Positions 53,036 through 62,728 are shown, counted from the first letter of the stretch. The stretch is DNA of 64,000 bases from Paenibacillus sp. JNUCC-31 (GCF_014844075.1 NZ_CP062165.1:1798001-1862000), one strand, 5' to 3'. The notes: a model not told the origin generated them from the letters alone. Program-made: numbers and translations.

Positions 53036-54102
53036 ACGGATTGCTGCTCCAGTTGCGCAATTGCCGCCATAACTGCTTCTTCCGAATCTTCAACAACAAG
53101 AGGTTCAGTTGCTACCGTTTTGATGGCAATATTAGGATCTTTCAGGCCATGTCCTGTCAGTACACAAACCACAGTCTCTCCGCCTTTAAAGTACCCTTCA
53201 CGCTTCAGTTTGTATACACCAGCAACGGAAGCAGCCGAAGCAGGTTCAGCGAAAATCCCTTCACGTGCAGCAATCGTACGGTAGGCAGTCAGAATCTCTT
53301 CATCAGTAACATAATTAATCTGTCCGCCAGACTCTTCAGCTGCAGCTACAGCCGTTTTCCAACTAGCCGGATTACCAATTCGAATGGCAGTTGCCACGGT
53401 TTCTGGCTCCAATATCGGTTCACCTTTGACAATCGCCATGGCGCCTTCCGCTTCAAAACCGACCATACGCGGCAGGGAATTCGATTTCCCTGCTTCTTTA
53501 TACTCTTTGAATCCTTTCCAGTAAGCCGAGATGTTCCCCGCGTTACCCACTGGAATGGCAAGTACATCAGGTGCCTGACCAAGCTGTTCAATGACTTCAA
53601 AGGCAGCCGTTTTTTGTCCTTCAATCCGGAACGGGTTCACGGAGTTCACGAGCGTAATTGGATGTTTGGCTGTAATCTCACGCACTATTTCCAATGCACG
53701 GTCAAAGTTGCCATTAATCGCAATCACCTTGGCTCCGTAGATCATGGCTTGAGCCAGCTTACCTAAGGCAATATTGTTATTTGGGATCAATACGATACAA
53801 TTCAGTCCCGCACGAGCCGCATAGGCAGCTGCAGCTGCTGAAGTATTACCTGTCGATGCACACATGATCGTGCGGCTGCCTTCTTCCATTGCTTTGGCAA
53901 CAGCCATAACCATGCCGCGGTCTTTGAAAGACCCTGTCGGGTTCAGACCTTCATATTTGAAATATACATTCAATCCGAGTTCCTCGGAAAGATTCTCCGC
54001 ATGAACCAGAGGTGTATTTCCTTCGTGAAGCGTAAGCAGGGGCGTATTTTCATTAACCGGAAGGTGTTCTCGATAAGTTTGCAGTAATCCTTGATATCTC
54101 AT
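53032..54102 (-). CDS. thrC: Threonine synthase
   Basis: The 356-residue PLP enzyme has the lysine in TGSFKDRGM (about 56-64), then [18 protein letters not shown] (about 82-99) and a glycine-rich [15 protein letters not shown] phosphate loop. It makes threonine from O-phosphohomoserine. It follows hom by about 120 nt and overlaps thrB by 4 nt. The length matches the short Bacillus-type ThrC. Confidence 0.95.
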   Translation of the reverse strand: MRYQGLLQTYREHLPVNENTPLLTLHEGNTPLVHAENLSEELGLNVYFKYEGLNPTGSFKDRGMVMAVAKAMEEGSRTIMCASTGNTSAAAAAYAARAGLNCIVLIPNNNIALGKLAQAMIYGAKVIAINGNFDRALEIVREITAKHPITLVNSVNPFRIEGQKTAAFEVIEQLGQAPDVLAIPVGNAGNISAYWKGFKEYKEAGKSNSLPRMVGFEAEGAMAIVKGEPILEPETVATAIRIGNPASWKTAVAAAEESGGQINYVTDEEILTAYRTIAAREGIFAEPASAASVAGVYKLKREGYFKGGETVVCVLTGHGLKDPNIAIKTVATEPLVVEDSEEAVMAAIAQLEQQSV

Positions 54103-54221
54103 TGGGGGTAAACTCCTTTGTCGTTAATAATCCGAATATTATAATTGCATGTACTATATGGTTAGACGTGTAACATAAATTTTAGCTTTGATTTGAAATT
54201 CAAACCGAAATTTAGGACGAT

Positions 54222-55508
54222 TTATCCTTCAACCCGGTAAACACTCTTAATGCGACGAATGACGGAAAGAGATTCAAAATGTTTTAAAACTTTATCCATG
54301 CTGGCCTTGCTAGCGTTATGCGTAACAATGATGATCTCTGCATCCGGGTTATGCTCGTTTGGCTGTTGCACAACCGAAGCCAGGCTGACTTCATATTCAG
54401 CGAAGATTTGAGTGATTTGTGCGAGAACTCCTGCTTTATCATCCACATGCAGCAAAATGAAGTTTTTCGACATAATGTGCTCGTCACTTTGCAGGCGCTT
54501 CTGTTTATAAGGCACAATCGCTTTGAGACCATTCACGCCCAGCTTCAGGTTTTTGATCACAGCCACAATGTCCGCAACTACAGAAGTTGCTGTCGGAAGT
54601 TCACCTGCACCCGCGCCGTAGAACATGGTCTCTCCTACAGCTTCACCGTGTACATACACCGCATTAAACACGCCATTGACGGAAGCTATCGGGTGATTCT
54701 GTCTTACCATCGTGGGCTGAACACTAATGGTGATCTCATCGTCCCGACGGTCTGCGATACCCAGCAGCTTCATCTCGTAGCCAAGTCTTTTGGCATACGT
54801 TATATCTTCACGGGTTACGGAGGAAATACCGCGAACGGTCACATCCTGCAGTTCCACGTTAGTTCGGAAGCCAAGAGTACCCAGTATCGCCATTTTCCGA
54901 GCTGCATCGAGTCCTTCGACGTCCGAAGTAGGATCAGTCTCTGCATATCCAAGTGCTTGAGCCTCTGCCAAAACCTCTTCATACGAGGCGCCTTCCTGGC
55001 TCATTTTGGTCAAAATAAAGTTCGTTGTTCCGTTCACAATCCCCATAATGCGGGTAATCCGGTCGGATGAGAAACCTTCAATTAGGGTGCGTATAATCGG
55101 AATTCCCCCAGCCACACTGGCTTCATAGAATACATCACATTGCTTCTCCTGTGCCTTGGCCAAAATCTCCGAACCATGCAGAGCCATCAGATCCTTGTTC
55201 GCGGTTACGATATGCTTGCCCCGCTCCAGTGCTTCAAGAATGTATTCCTTGGTCTGATCAATACCGCCCATAACCTCAACAATCACATCGATATCCGGGT
55301 GACGAATGACTTCCCAGGGATCTTCTGTGAGCTTTGCACGATCTACGGCGATGACACGCTCCTTCTCCGTATTCTTCACTGCAATTTTCTCGATGATAAT
55401 CGGTGATCCAACCTGACTACTTAGATCCTCCTGATTTCCCTCTACGATACGAACGACCCCAGTACCCACTGTACCCAATCCCAACAATCCCACTTTCACC
55501 GGTTTCAC
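54222..55508 (-). CDS. hom: Homoserine dehydrogenase
   Basis: Start codon GTG with AGGGGG about 11 nt upstream; 428 residues. NAD(P) binding is by VGLLGLGTVGTGVV (about 6-19). The catalytic domain has GKHIVTANKDLMA, MGIVNGTTNFILTKM and the substrate-side element DPTSDVEGLDAARKMAIL. A C-terminal ACT domain begins near 350 (HVDDKAGVLAQIT). It reduces aspartate semialdehyde to homoserine, the precursor of threonine and methionine. Confidence 0.95.
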   Translation of the reverse strand: MKPVKVGLLGLGTVGTGVVRIVEGNQEDLSSQVGSPIIIEKIAVKNTEKERVIAVDRAKLTEDPWEVIRHPDIDVIVEVMGGIDQTKEYILEALERGKHIVTANKDLMALHGSEILAKAQEKQCDVFYEASVAGGIPIIRTLIEGFSSDRITRIMGIVNGTTNFILTKMSQEGASYEEVLAEAQALGYAETDPTSDVEGLDAARKMAILGTLGFRTNVELQDVTVRGISSVTREDITYAKRLGYEMKLLGIADRRDDEITISVQPTMVRQNHPIASVNGVFNAVYVHGEAVGETMFYGAGAGELPTATSVVADIVAVIKNLKLGVNGLKAIVPYKQKRLQSDEHIMSKNFILLHVDDKAGVLAQITQIFAEYEVSLASVVQQPNEHNPDAEIIIVTHNASKASMDKVLKHFESLSVIRRIKSVYRVEG

Positions 55509-55603
55509 TAACCAATCAACCCCCTAAGTCTTTTTCAGCCTGCCACCCCTGTACATGAAATCAGAAATACAACCTATATTTAAACGTTTTGAGTAACGTC
55601 CAA

Positions 55604-56041
55604 TTAACCTTGGCCTACAATACGCGTGCGCCGAACTCCGGGCATATCCTGCATCCGATCCAGCATTTCCCCGATTTCCCCATGGAGATGTGATGTCTCC
55701 ACTGAAATGACAACGTTGGCTCTTCCCTGAAGCGGGATACTTTGATTAATAGTAAGCACGTTGGCTCCATAACCAGCTACATGTCCAAGCACACGAGACA
55801 AAATTCCCGACTGATGCTCCAGGTCAATGGAAATCGTTACAATTCTCTCCCTCTCAAGCTGATTAATTAAATGGATCCCATCCTTGTACTTATAAAAAGC
55901 ACTTCGGCTTAGTCCAACCTGCTCAACCGCTTCATGCACTGTTTTGACATCCCCGGAAGCCAGCAGTTCTTTTACCTGCATGGTCTTCACCACTGCCTCT
56001 GGCAAAATGTCTTCCCGTACTAAGTAATAGCGTTCATTCAC
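55604..56041 (-). CDS. pheB: ACT-domain protein PheB (UPF0735)
   Basis: The GTG at 56041 has GAGAGG 7 nt upstream and gives the usual N terminus NERYYLVREDILPEAV; the ATG at 56059 is an alternative. The 145-residue protein has a short helix-turn-helix-like part (LASGDVKTVHEAVEQVGLSRSAFYKYK, about 28-54) and a C-terminal ACT domain (about 68-140, LEHQSGILSRVLGHVAGYGANVL). PheB is adjacent to pheA in Bacillus; here hom, thrC and thrB lie between. Its function is not established. Confidence 0.85.
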   Translation of the reverse strand: MNERYYLVREDILPEAVVKTMQVKELLASGDVKTVHEAVEQVGLSRSAFYKYKDGIHLINQLERERIVTISIDLEHQSGILSRVLGHVAGYGANVLTINQSIPLQGRANVVISVETSHLHGEIGEMLDRMQDMPGVRRTRIVGQG

Positions 56042-56187
56042 AGAACGTCCTCTCCTCAAAGACTCATGTATTCATATAGTGGACATTATATAGGATCTAT
56101 CTCAAAAGGGCAATACCTCACATGTCTATTTTTAGAAAACTGTTCCTCACAGTATACAAGTTTCAACCTGGAGCATGTAAGAGTAAA

Positions 56188-56232
56188 TAAAAAAAAACGC
56201 AGAGAAGTGGGTCATCTCCCACGACTCTGCGT
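56188..56232 (-). terminator. Terminator downstream of obg
   Basis: ACGCAGAG/CTCTGCGT enclose an inner TGGG/CCCA pairing, and a run of nine T follows on the minus strand. It separates obg from pheB. Confidence 0.85.
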
Positions 56233-56273
56233 ATTGCTTTAATGCTTTTTATTGTACAAGGTTCACTGCTATC

Positions 56274-57584
56274 TTAGTAGTAGCTGCTACCTTCCACAAA
56301 TTCAAACTCAAAATCACCAATGCGCACAATGGTTCCTTCTTCAGCTCCGCGTTTACGCAGTTCCGCATCCACACCCATATGTCGCAATGTACGCGCAAGT
56401 TTTAGAATGGCTTCATGGGAATTCAACTGCATCCGTTTCATCATACGTTCAATCTTGGCACTCTCAACAACGAAGATTTCATTCTCACGTACAATACGGA
56501 AGCCATCGTCCTCTTTTTTGTCCAAGCTGTACACTTTGCGTTCGGATAAGTCTGCAACTTCTTCCACCACAGGCTCGTCCGGGATTTGATCCAGCAGATC
56601 AGCTGCACGGTACAGGAGCTCTTGAATCCCTTTTCGTGTCAGTGACGAGATAGGCATCACTTCAATATCCGGTTGAACCTCCCGAGCCTTCTGTAAGAAT
56701 TCCTCAAGATTGGCTTCGGAATCGGGCATGTCCATTTTATTGGCTGCTACAACCTGTGGTCTTTCGGCGAGGACAGGATTGTACAATTTCAGTTCCTCGT
56801 TGATTTTCTGCCAGTCTTCGAACGGATCGCGTCCTTCGGAACCCGACATATCAACAACATGAACGATAATGCGTGTCCGTTCTACGTGACGCAAGAACTC
56901 ATGTCCAAGTCCAACCCCTTCGTGGGCACCTTCAATCAGGCCTGGCAAGTCGGCCATAACAAAGCTGCGACCTTCACCTACACCAACAACACCCAGGTTA
57001 GGTGTAATGGTTGTGAAATGATATGCTCCAATCTTTGGCTTGGCTGCCGAAACAACAGACAACAGCGTGGATTTCCCAACACTCGGGAAACCAACCAAAC
57101 CAACATCTGCCATGACCTTAAGCTCAAGTACGATATAACGTTCTTCGCCCTCTTCACCATTTTCGGCCAGTTCTGGCGCTGGATTGTTAGGGGTGGCAAA
57201 ACGAATGTTTCCCCGTCCGCCTCGTCCGCCACGAGCAACAACAACCTGTTGACCATGACGTGTCAAATCAGCCAATACTTCTCCACTGTCTTCATCCAAA
57301 ATCACAGTCCCTGGTGGAATACGTACAATCATGTTCTCAGCGTTCGCGCCATGCTGACTTTTATTACGTCCCTTCTCACCACGAGGGGCCTTGAAGTGAC
57401 GCTGGTAACGGAAATCCATCAACGTACGCAGACCTTCATCCACACGGAAAATGATGTCAGCTCCTCTGCCTCCATCACCCCCGGCAGGTCCGCCGTTCGG
57501 TACATACTTCTCACGACGAAACGAAATAATTCCGTCCCCTCCGTCTCCGGCTTTCACATAAATCTTCGCTTTATCTACAAACAT
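56274..57584 (-). CDS. obg: Obg-family GTPase (ribosome assembly, sporulation)
   Basis: The 436-residue protein has the Gly-rich Obg fold at the N terminus ([31 protein letters not shown]), G1 [15 protein letters not shown] near 165, G3 [16 protein letters not shown] near 215, G4 ANKMDMP near 285, and the C-terminal OCT domain (about 350-430). Obg binds the 50S subunit during assembly and, in Bacillus, is needed for the Spo0A phosphorelay and general stress response. It follows spo0B by 17 nt. Confidence 0.95.
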   Translation of the reverse strand: MFVDKAKIYVKAGDGGDGIISFRREKYVPNGGPAGGDGGRGADIIFRVDEGLRTLMDFRYQRHFKAPRGEKGRNKSQHGANAENMIVRIPPGTVILDEDSGEVLADLTRHGQQVVVARGGRGGRGNIRFATPNNPAPELAENGEEGEERYIVLELKVMADVGLVGFPSVGKSTLLSVVSAAKPKIGAYHFTTITPNLGVVGVGEGRSFVMADLPGLIEGAHEGVGLGHEFLRHVERTRIIVHVVDMSGSEGRDPFEDWQKINEELKLYNPVLAERPQVVAANKMDMPDSEANLEEFLQKAREVQPDIEVMPISSLTRKGIQELLYRAADLLDQIPDEPVVEEVADLSERKVYSLDKKEDDGFRIVRENEIFVVESAKIERMMKRMQLNSHEAILKLARTLRHMGVDAELRKRGAEEGTIVRIGDFEFEFVEGSSYY

Positions 57585-57601
57585 TGGTTAACCCCTTCTT
57601 C

Positions 57602-58339
57602 CTATATTCCGCAAGGCATTCTGAATTGTATAAACGTATCCTCAGACGGAAGCTGCTCCGTTCTGACTTTTTTTCCTTTGAGTACGGCATTGAGCTGCCG
57701 TAATGTTTCCGGATCGGGTGTTTGATCCCCATCCAGCCGGACAACCACATCTCCGTGATCCTGTCCGAAGTTCAAGGTCAGTTTGCGAACCTCTCCCCAA
57801 GACGACCGGCCGCCGCCATATTGATAGGCTCGAATCGCATCGGCAATCGCCCCCGTAAGCGACTCGCCATCCTCGGGAGAGACCAGAGCACTAAGCTGTA
57901 ACTCTTCCTCTACGACCACATGCAATTCCAGAGCGACTCCACTGGTCCGGAAAGATTGAAGATAAAAAACGAGTGAAGGAATACCCAATCTGGAGATTCG
58001 GCTTTCTTCGTTAACCCGCTCTACTATTCTTTCCACACATTGCACTGATTTATCAAGTTTGCCCAGCCGAAGATATCCATATAACACCTGAAGATCGTTC
58101 ATCCAATCATGCCTATGATGATTTAATGATGCAATTGCTGTCTTTTCCATAGATTGTATGATGGTTCTGCGTTCCGCCTCTGCCTGTCTCTTCATCACGT
58201 TCACAGAAACAAAAAGCACCGCGACGGACCACAATGCGTACACAGCAATTGAAATAATCACTGGATACAGCATAACGAAAACCAAAGGAATCAGAAGTGA
58301 ACATGCCGCAATCCAGGGCACTCTTTTCCAAGATTTCAT
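57602..58339 (-). CDS. spo0B: Spo0B-type sporulation phosphotransferase with N-terminal membrane segments
   Basis: The 245-residue protein has a hydrophobic N-terminal region (about 8-48) with two likely membrane helices, a charged coiled coil, then the phosphotransfer box SLNHHRHDWMNDLQVLYGYL (about 71-90) with likely phosphoacceptor H77 in HDWMN. The C-terminal domain (about 130-245) resembles a degenerate kinase ATPase domain without recognisable ATP motifs. B. subtilis Spo0B is a cytoplasmic protein of 192 residues with the same HDWMN element, passing phosphate from Spo0F to Spo0A. The position between rpmA and obg is the conserved one. Co-regulation with obg is likely. Confidence 0.85.
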   Translation of the reverse strand: MKSWKRVPWIAACSLLIPLVFVMLYPVIISIAVYALWSVAVLFVSVNVMKRQAEAERRTIIQSMEKTAIASLNHHRHDWMNDLQVLYGYLRLGKLDKSVQCVERIVERVNEESRISRLGIPSLVFYLQSFRTSGVALELHVVVEEELQLSALVSPEDGESLTGAIADAIRAYQYGGGRSSWGEVRKLTLNFGQDHGDVVVRLDGDQTPDPETLRQLNAVLKGKKVRTEQLPSEDTFIQFRMPCGI

Positions 58340-58439
58340 GGCTTCTCCCCGTTCTACAAAACTCGGTTGGTTTAAACCCCACCGTAACCAAGTATAACAT
58401 GTCTTTTCTGCCAGTTCATTATCGAATAACCTTTAAATA

Positions 58440-58468
58440 CAAAAAACCTCCGGCAAAAATGCCGAAGG
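58440..58468 (-). terminator. Terminator after rpmA
   Basis: On the minus strand CCTTCGGCA pairs with TGCCGGAGG and six T follow. It lies 22 nt after the rpmA stop, separating ribosomal genes from spo0B. Confidence 0.75.
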
Positions 58469-58490
58469 CTCCTTAGGCGGAATGCCGATA

Positions 58491-58802
58491 TTATGCTTCT
58501 ACTGCAGCTGCTACTGGAGCAACATTCACAGGGTAGATGCTTACTTTTTTACGATCGCGTCCCCAACGTTCGAATTTCACAACGCCGTCAACTTTCGCAA
58601 ACAAAGTGTCGTCTTTACCGATACCCACGTTAGTACCTGGGTGAATTTTCGTTCCGCGTTGGCGAACGAGAATGCTACCACCAGTTACTGTTTGACCGTC
58701 AGCACGTTTAACGCCAAGACGTTGTGCGTTACTGTCACGACCGTTCTTTGTGGAACCCACACCTTTTTTCGATGCGAATAACTGAAGATTTAATTTCAAC
58801 AT
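58491..58802 (-). CDS. rpmA: Large-subunit ribosomal protein L27 with cleavable N-terminal extension
   Basis: The 103-residue L27 begins [21 protein letters not shown]. The first nine residues form the extension found in Firmicutes that the protease Prp removes, probably between F9 and A10, before L27 enters the ribosome. The core contains the usual [16 protein letters not shown] and the C-terminal [16 protein letters not shown]. It lies directly downstream of prp. Confidence 0.96.
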   Translation of the reverse strand: MLKLNLQLFASKKGVGSTKNGRDSNAQRLGVKRADGQTVTGGSILVRQRGTKIHPGTNVGIGKDDTLFAKVDGVVKFERWGRDRKKVSIYPVNVAPVAAAVEA

Positions 58803-58825
58803 GATTGGTTGTCCTCCTTCTTTAA

Positions 58826-59155
58826 TTATTTGACTTGCTCTATCTGAATATACTTTCCGTATGACTCTGCAATATCAGTGAGCATAACCACCATGGATTC
58901 GAGTAGCAATTGTACCTGGGACCAGGTTTCATCTCTCACAAGCACTGGCAAAGAAGCACTTAAAAAGCCATTCTTCATCTTGGCATCCATTTCGACACCA
59001 GTCAATGCTTCGATCGAGTTCACTGTACCCACTGTAACAGCGGATACCCCGGCACATACGATGTCTTCTCCCCGCTTGGCAAAATTAGCATGCCCTTTGA
59101 TGGAAAAGCGATCAATGCTCCCGTCATCATTACGAAAGATTTCAACGATAATCAC
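58826..59155 (-). CDS. prp: Ribosomal-processing cysteine protease Prp
   Basis: Start codon GTG with AAGGTG in front; 109 residues. The catalytic pair is visible as H22 in KGHANFA and C34 in DIVCAGVSA, spaced as in S. aureus Prp. It cuts the N-terminal extension from L27. It lies between rplU and rpmA, 13 nt after rplU, so enzyme and substrate are made together. Confidence 0.93.
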   Translation of the reverse strand: MIIVEIFRNDDGSIDRFSIKGHANFAKRGEDIVCAGVSAVTVGTVNSIEALTGVEMDAKMKNGFLSASLPVLVRDETWSQVQLLLESMVVMLTDIAESYGKYIQIEQVK

Positions 59156-59168
59156 TTATCGCACCTTC

Positions 59169-59480
59169 TTACGCTTTGATTGCTTCGATAGTTACTTTAG
59201 TGTACGGTTGACGGTGACCTTGCTTCACATGGTAGTTCTTTTTCGGTTTGTATTTGTATACAACAACCTTTTGTCCTTTGCCATGTTTCTCCACTTTAGC
59301 CGTTACAGTTGCTCCGGAAACCAATGGTGTACCTGCTGTCAAACCTTGATCGTTAGATACAGCCAGGACACGGTCGAACGTTACGCTTTCGCCATCGTTC
59401 GCAGTCAATTTCTCGATGAACAGAACATCGCCCTCTTGGACTTTGTACTGTTTGCCGCCTGTTTCAATAATTGCGTACAT
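59169..59480 (-). CDS. rplU: Large-subunit ribosomal protein L21
   Basis: The 103-residue protein begins [19 protein letters not shown] and contains the L21 element [36 protein letters not shown]. Start codon ATG with GAGGAGGTGCAAGGCAA upstream. It leads the rplU-prp-rpmA unit and is preceded by a structured leader. Confidence 0.97.
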   Translation of the reverse strand: MYAIIETGGKQYKVQEGDVLFIEKLTANDGESVTFDRVLAVSNDQGLTAGTPLVSGATVTAKVEKHGKGQKVVVYKYKPKKNYHVKQGHRQPYTKVTIEAIKA

Positions 59481-59600
59481 TTGCCTTGCACCTCCTCATG
59501 TCTCAGACTCGCCCGTTCTCAGGTGACAGTGTCCTTGCGTAACTGTTCTTATACCCGGCCAGTGCGGTTACAGCATGTGCAAGACCAATAGGCTAGACAC
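59481..59600 (-). promoter_or_regulatory. Probable L21 leader RNA
   Basis: The 120 nt before rplU are G/C-rich and can fold. The word GTGCAAG directly after the Shine-Dalgarno (59485-59491) is the complement of CTTGCAC (59577-59583), so the ribosome site can be covered by a long-range helix. L21 leaders are known autoregulatory elements in Firmicutes. The match to that family is inferred from position and pairing; no alignment was made. Confidence 0.5.
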
Positions 59601-59635
59601 ATACCTGATGATTATACCACCAGCTACACTAAAAA

Positions 59636-60886
59636 TCAATGCAAAGGGGAAATATATCTTTTGCCTGTCCCATGACAGGAAGAACACGGCTCCACATAAG
59701 GCAGCGTGCTCTCTTCCCGCACCTTCTTGCGGGTGAGTTCGAGCAGCCCCAGCTTGGTCCAGCCCATTACAAAAGCTTTGGTACGATCCTTCTTAAGCTC
59801 ATTTTCGAGCGATGCCGCAACCTCCTGCCGATTCATCGCTTCCTCCATATCAATGAAGTCCACAATAATCATTCCACCGATATCCCGAAGCCGCATTAAA
59901 CGAGCAATCTCAACGGCAGCCTGCATATTTGTCTCCGTTACAGTCTCTTCCAGACTGTCACCGCCTGCTCCAGTGTACTTGCCTGTATTGACATCGACTA
60001 CGGTGAGTGCCTCCGTATGGTCAATAACGATATAGCCGCCTCCTGGCAGCCACACTTTGCGGGCAAAGTCCTTGTTCAATTGCTCCTGTACACCGTAAGC
60101 GGCAAAAATGGATTCCGCTCCCCGGTACACCTGAACTTTAGGCTGATGGCCAGGACATATCTCTTCCAGTAAAGCAGTCACTTCACTAGCTTGTACTTCA
60201 TCATCCGTAATCACTTCATCGCTACCAGGAGTGTACACATCCCTAATAATTCGCTGAACCATATTTTGATCCCGATGCAGCAGGCTTGGTGAAGGCAAAC
60301 TTTCCGATTTCTCGCGAATCAGGTGCCACTGCTCACGTAATGTTTCCAAGTCAGCCTCTATGGCTTCCCGCTGCTCCTCTGCGGATACGGTTCGAATGAT
60401 AAGCCCTTCTTCGCCCCGTCTTAATTGTTCACCCAGTCCTTTGAGCCGGGAACGATCTCCCTCACGGGCAATTTTCTTGGAGACAGCTACATAGTCGGCA
60501 AGTGGCATGTAGACAAGCCAGCGGCCCGGCAGTGAATAATGAGTCGTCACCCGGGCCCCTTTGCTTCCAACAGGTTCCTTCAGAACCTGGACAATTACAT
60601 CCTGACCCGGACGAAGCAACTCCGAGATCGATGGCTTCACTTTGGGCTGTTTCTCCAGATTGGGATGTAATACATCATCTACATACAGAAAAGCATTCTT
60701 TTTCTGACCGATATCCACAAAAGCAGCCTGCATACCTGGCAACACGTTCACTACTCTTCCCTTGAAAAAGGAATTCAGCAGTCCACGCTCCCGTGTACGC
60801 TCTGCTGTGAATTCTACAGCTTTGCCTTCTTCCAGAAGCGCCATTTGCACGAGGTTATGTTCATTATGTAAAATCATTTGTTTCAT
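59636..60886 (-). CDS. rng: RNase E/G-family endoribonuclease
   Basis: ATG at 60886 with AGAGGTGAAGCC in front; the frame is open 21 nt further. The 416-residue protein has an S1 domain (about 30-110, FFKGRVVNVLPGMQAAFVDIGQ), an RNase-H-like centre and the catalytic aspartates in VVDVNTG (about 302-308) and IIVDFIDM (about 345-352). A zinc-link element CSSCHGTG lies near the C terminus. RNase E/G members are found in Paenibacillus-type genomes and are absent from B. subtilis. It lies between spoIVFB and rplU. Confidence 0.92.
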   Translation of the reverse strand: MKQMILHNEHNLVQMALLEEGKAVEFTAERTRERGLLNSFFKGRVVNVLPGMQAAFVDIGQKKNAFLYVDDVLHPNLEKQPKVKPSISELLRPGQDVIVQVLKEPVGSKGARVTTHYSLPGRWLVYMPLADYVAVSKKIAREGDRSRLKGLGEQLRRGEEGLIIRTVSAEEQREAIEADLETLREQWHLIREKSESLPSPSLLHRDQNMVQRIIRDVYTPGSDEVITDDEVQASEVTALLEEICPGHQPKVQVYRGAESIFAAYGVQEQLNKDFARKVWLPGGGYIVIDHTEALTVVDVNTGKYTGAGGDSLEETVTETNMQAAVEIARLMRLRDIGGMIIVDFIDMEEAMNRQEVAASLENELKKDRTKAFVMGWTKLGLLELTRKKVREESTLPYVEPCSSCHGTGKRYISPLH

Positions 60887-60990
60887 GGCTTCACCTCTAG
60901 AAGACAATTCAATTCATCCACATCCATTCTGTTTCATTGCACTACTCGTTGTACATGTATTAACCCAATTCCGGACAGGATCCCACGATA

Positions 60991-61857
60991 CTACAACTTC
61001 TCGGTGTTTTGTTTGAAATAGGAACCAATGATGCGTTGCTCAGGCAAAACGGCCAAGATTCTCCCCTGTCTGTTCATTACATATATCATATGATATCTTT
61101 CTCTCTTTAATAGACGCAAAATAGGTTCCAAAGGTTTCGCCGGAAATGAGATTATCGGCTGTGCCAAGCTGCCTGTGGCTGCATATTGGGCGAACGTACC
61201 TTCACGATTCATCAGAAACCGAATAAAGCGATATGGAATATTTCGGTAATCGGTCACATTGGAATAAAACAGGAACAGTCCGATCAGCAGAATATTTAGC
61301 GGCAGCCCGTACCCGCCAGCAAACCAGCGACTAATGGCAAACACAATCACTCCAGCACTACAAACGATACTGATTCGGTAGGTCCACATCAATGTTGTAT
61401 AGTAGGGAGCAAACAGGCTGACGAGTGCCTGTACAATTTTACCGCCATCCAGCGGCAGCACTGGCAACAGGTTAAATAGGGCAATCAGCAGATTCCCCTT
61501 TATAATATAATCCAAAAAAACCGGGTCCCCCACGCTACCGTATTTTAACAGCAACACGATTCCAACCATGAGCATATTTTGTAAAGGCCCTGCCAAGGCG
61601 ATCATGATTTCCCGTCGCGCTGTAATATTCCCGCCATCCTCGATTATGGCAACTCCGCCAAAAGGCAGCATCTGTATCGACAGGACACGGCAGCCCAGAA
61701 GGGCTGCCGCTGCAGCATGTCCACATTCATGAATAAATACGATCGTGAACAAGGTGATCAATTCAATAAAATGTCCGGTTATCAGAGATGCCATCATAAT
61801 GATCACAAAAAAAGGATGGAACGAGATACGTACACCCCATATCCTAATCAAGGGCAA
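60991..61857 (-). CDS. spoIVFB: SpoIVFB-type intramembrane metalloprotease
   Basis: The 288-residue protein has six hydrophobic segments, the zinc motif HECGH at 43-47 and the third ligand in NLLPVLPLDGG (about 129-139, with D137), typical of site-2 (M50) proteases. A CBS-type C-terminal domain follows (about 220-288). In Bacillus it cuts pro-sigma-K in the mother-cell membrane; BofC and SpoIVFA hold it inactive. The frame begins at TTG 61857; a second TTG at 61851 with GGAAG 9 nt upstream is equally possible. It overlaps the end of spoIVFA by up to 14 nt. Confidence 0.88.
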   Translation of the reverse strand: MPLIRIWGVRISFHPFFVIIMMASLITGHFIELITLFTIVFIHECGHAAAAALLGCRVLSIQMLPFGGVAIIEDGGNITARREIMIALAGPLQNMLMVGIVLLLKYGSVGDPVFLDYIIKGNLLIALFNLLPVLPLDGGKIVQALVSLFAPYYTTLMWTYRISIVCSAGVIVFAISRWFAGGYGLPLNILLIGLFLFYSNVTDYRNIPYRFIRFLMNREGTFAQYAATGSLAQPIISFPAKPLEPILRLLKRERYHMIYVMNRQGRILAVLPEQRIIGSYFKQNTEKL

Positions 61858-62728
61858 CCACTTCCGCAGGGTCTACGTACTCCTCGCCCTCTTTTACAGC
61901 GAAATACAATGTGGCAGGTTGATCATTTCCGATCTCCTTCAGACTTCCAACTGCATCTCCCGCTTCAACCCAATCATTCACCTGGACTTCACTTTCGTTC
62001 AAGCGTCCGTATATGGCTGTCACTTTGCCAGAGTGCTGAATCACAACCGTCGTTCCATTTTCCGGATCATCCAATACCTGAAGGACACGCCCAGCATCCG
62101 AGCTGACTACCTGGACAAGTCCAGTACCACCCGATTCAGGAACAATCTCAATGCCTTTCATGCTCAGTGCAAAAGGTTGAACAATCGTTCCAGAGAGCGG
62201 TTTGCCCAGCAGGTGTCGAATACCCGACCCGTTCACAGGATCGGTGGTATGTCCTAGCACAGGCAGGAATGATGGCGTTCCGCCAAAATGCTTTTCGTAC
62301 CAGGCTTCCGCAACTTCAAAATTCATATCCCGATGCAGCATATCGGCGATCACAGTTTTGGCAGGTGTCGTCCATGATGTGTTCAACTGGAACAATCCCC
62401 AAACGGCGCCAAAAACGAACACGCTAATCACAGTTCGTCCCACGAATGACTTTATTAGATTGAAACGAGGATGGCCGTCAGGACCGTAATGACCGTTCTC
62501 TTTTTTCCATAGCCACTCTGGATCTCGTTCCTGTTCTGCCAGCGAAGCTCTTGCCGTTCGCAGATTTTCTTGTATATCCATAGACGAGAATGGATTCCGT
62601 TGCGTCGATTTACCAGCATTGAACACCGTACCTGATTCTCGCTGCTGCATGATCTCCTCATTAGCCCCATCCATCAGTCGTCGAATGCGTTCTTCTCTTC
62701 TCTGCTTAATTCTGAGTTTCGTATTCAT
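61844..62728 (-). CDS. spoIVFA: SpoIVFA-like M23-fold regulator
   Basis: ATG at 62728 with GGGAGGATATTCC in front, although the frame is open to 62842; the product is 294 residues. An arginine-rich N-terminal part (KLRIKQRREERIRRLMDG) comes before one membrane helix (about 110-130). The C-terminal half folds like a LytM/M23 domain, but zinc ligands are not clear: the usual H-x-H end is replaced by YFAVKEG and GIEIVPES stands where HxxxD is expected. It is therefore probably a non-catalytic regulator, as SpoIVFA is in Bacillus. Overlap with spoIVFB supports the pair. Confidence 0.85.
   Translation of the reverse strand: MNTKLRIKQRREERIRRLMDGANEEIMQQRESGTVFNAGKSTQRNPFSSMDIQENLRTARASLAEQERDPEWLWKKENGHYGPDGHPRFNLIKSFVGRTVISVFVFGAVWGLFQLNTSWTTPAKTVIADMLHRDMNFEVAEAWYEKHFGGTPSFLPVLGHTTDPVNGSGIRHLLGKPLSGTIVQPFALSMKGIEIVPESGGTGLVQVVSSDAGRVLQVLDDPENGTTVVIQHSGKVTAIYGRLNESEVQVNDWVEAGDAVGSLKEIGNDQPATLYFAVKEGEEYVDPAEVVALD

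Noticed and set aside
55509..55603. A T-box or attenuator before hom
   Set aside because: The gap is under 100 nt and holds no T-box word or terminator.
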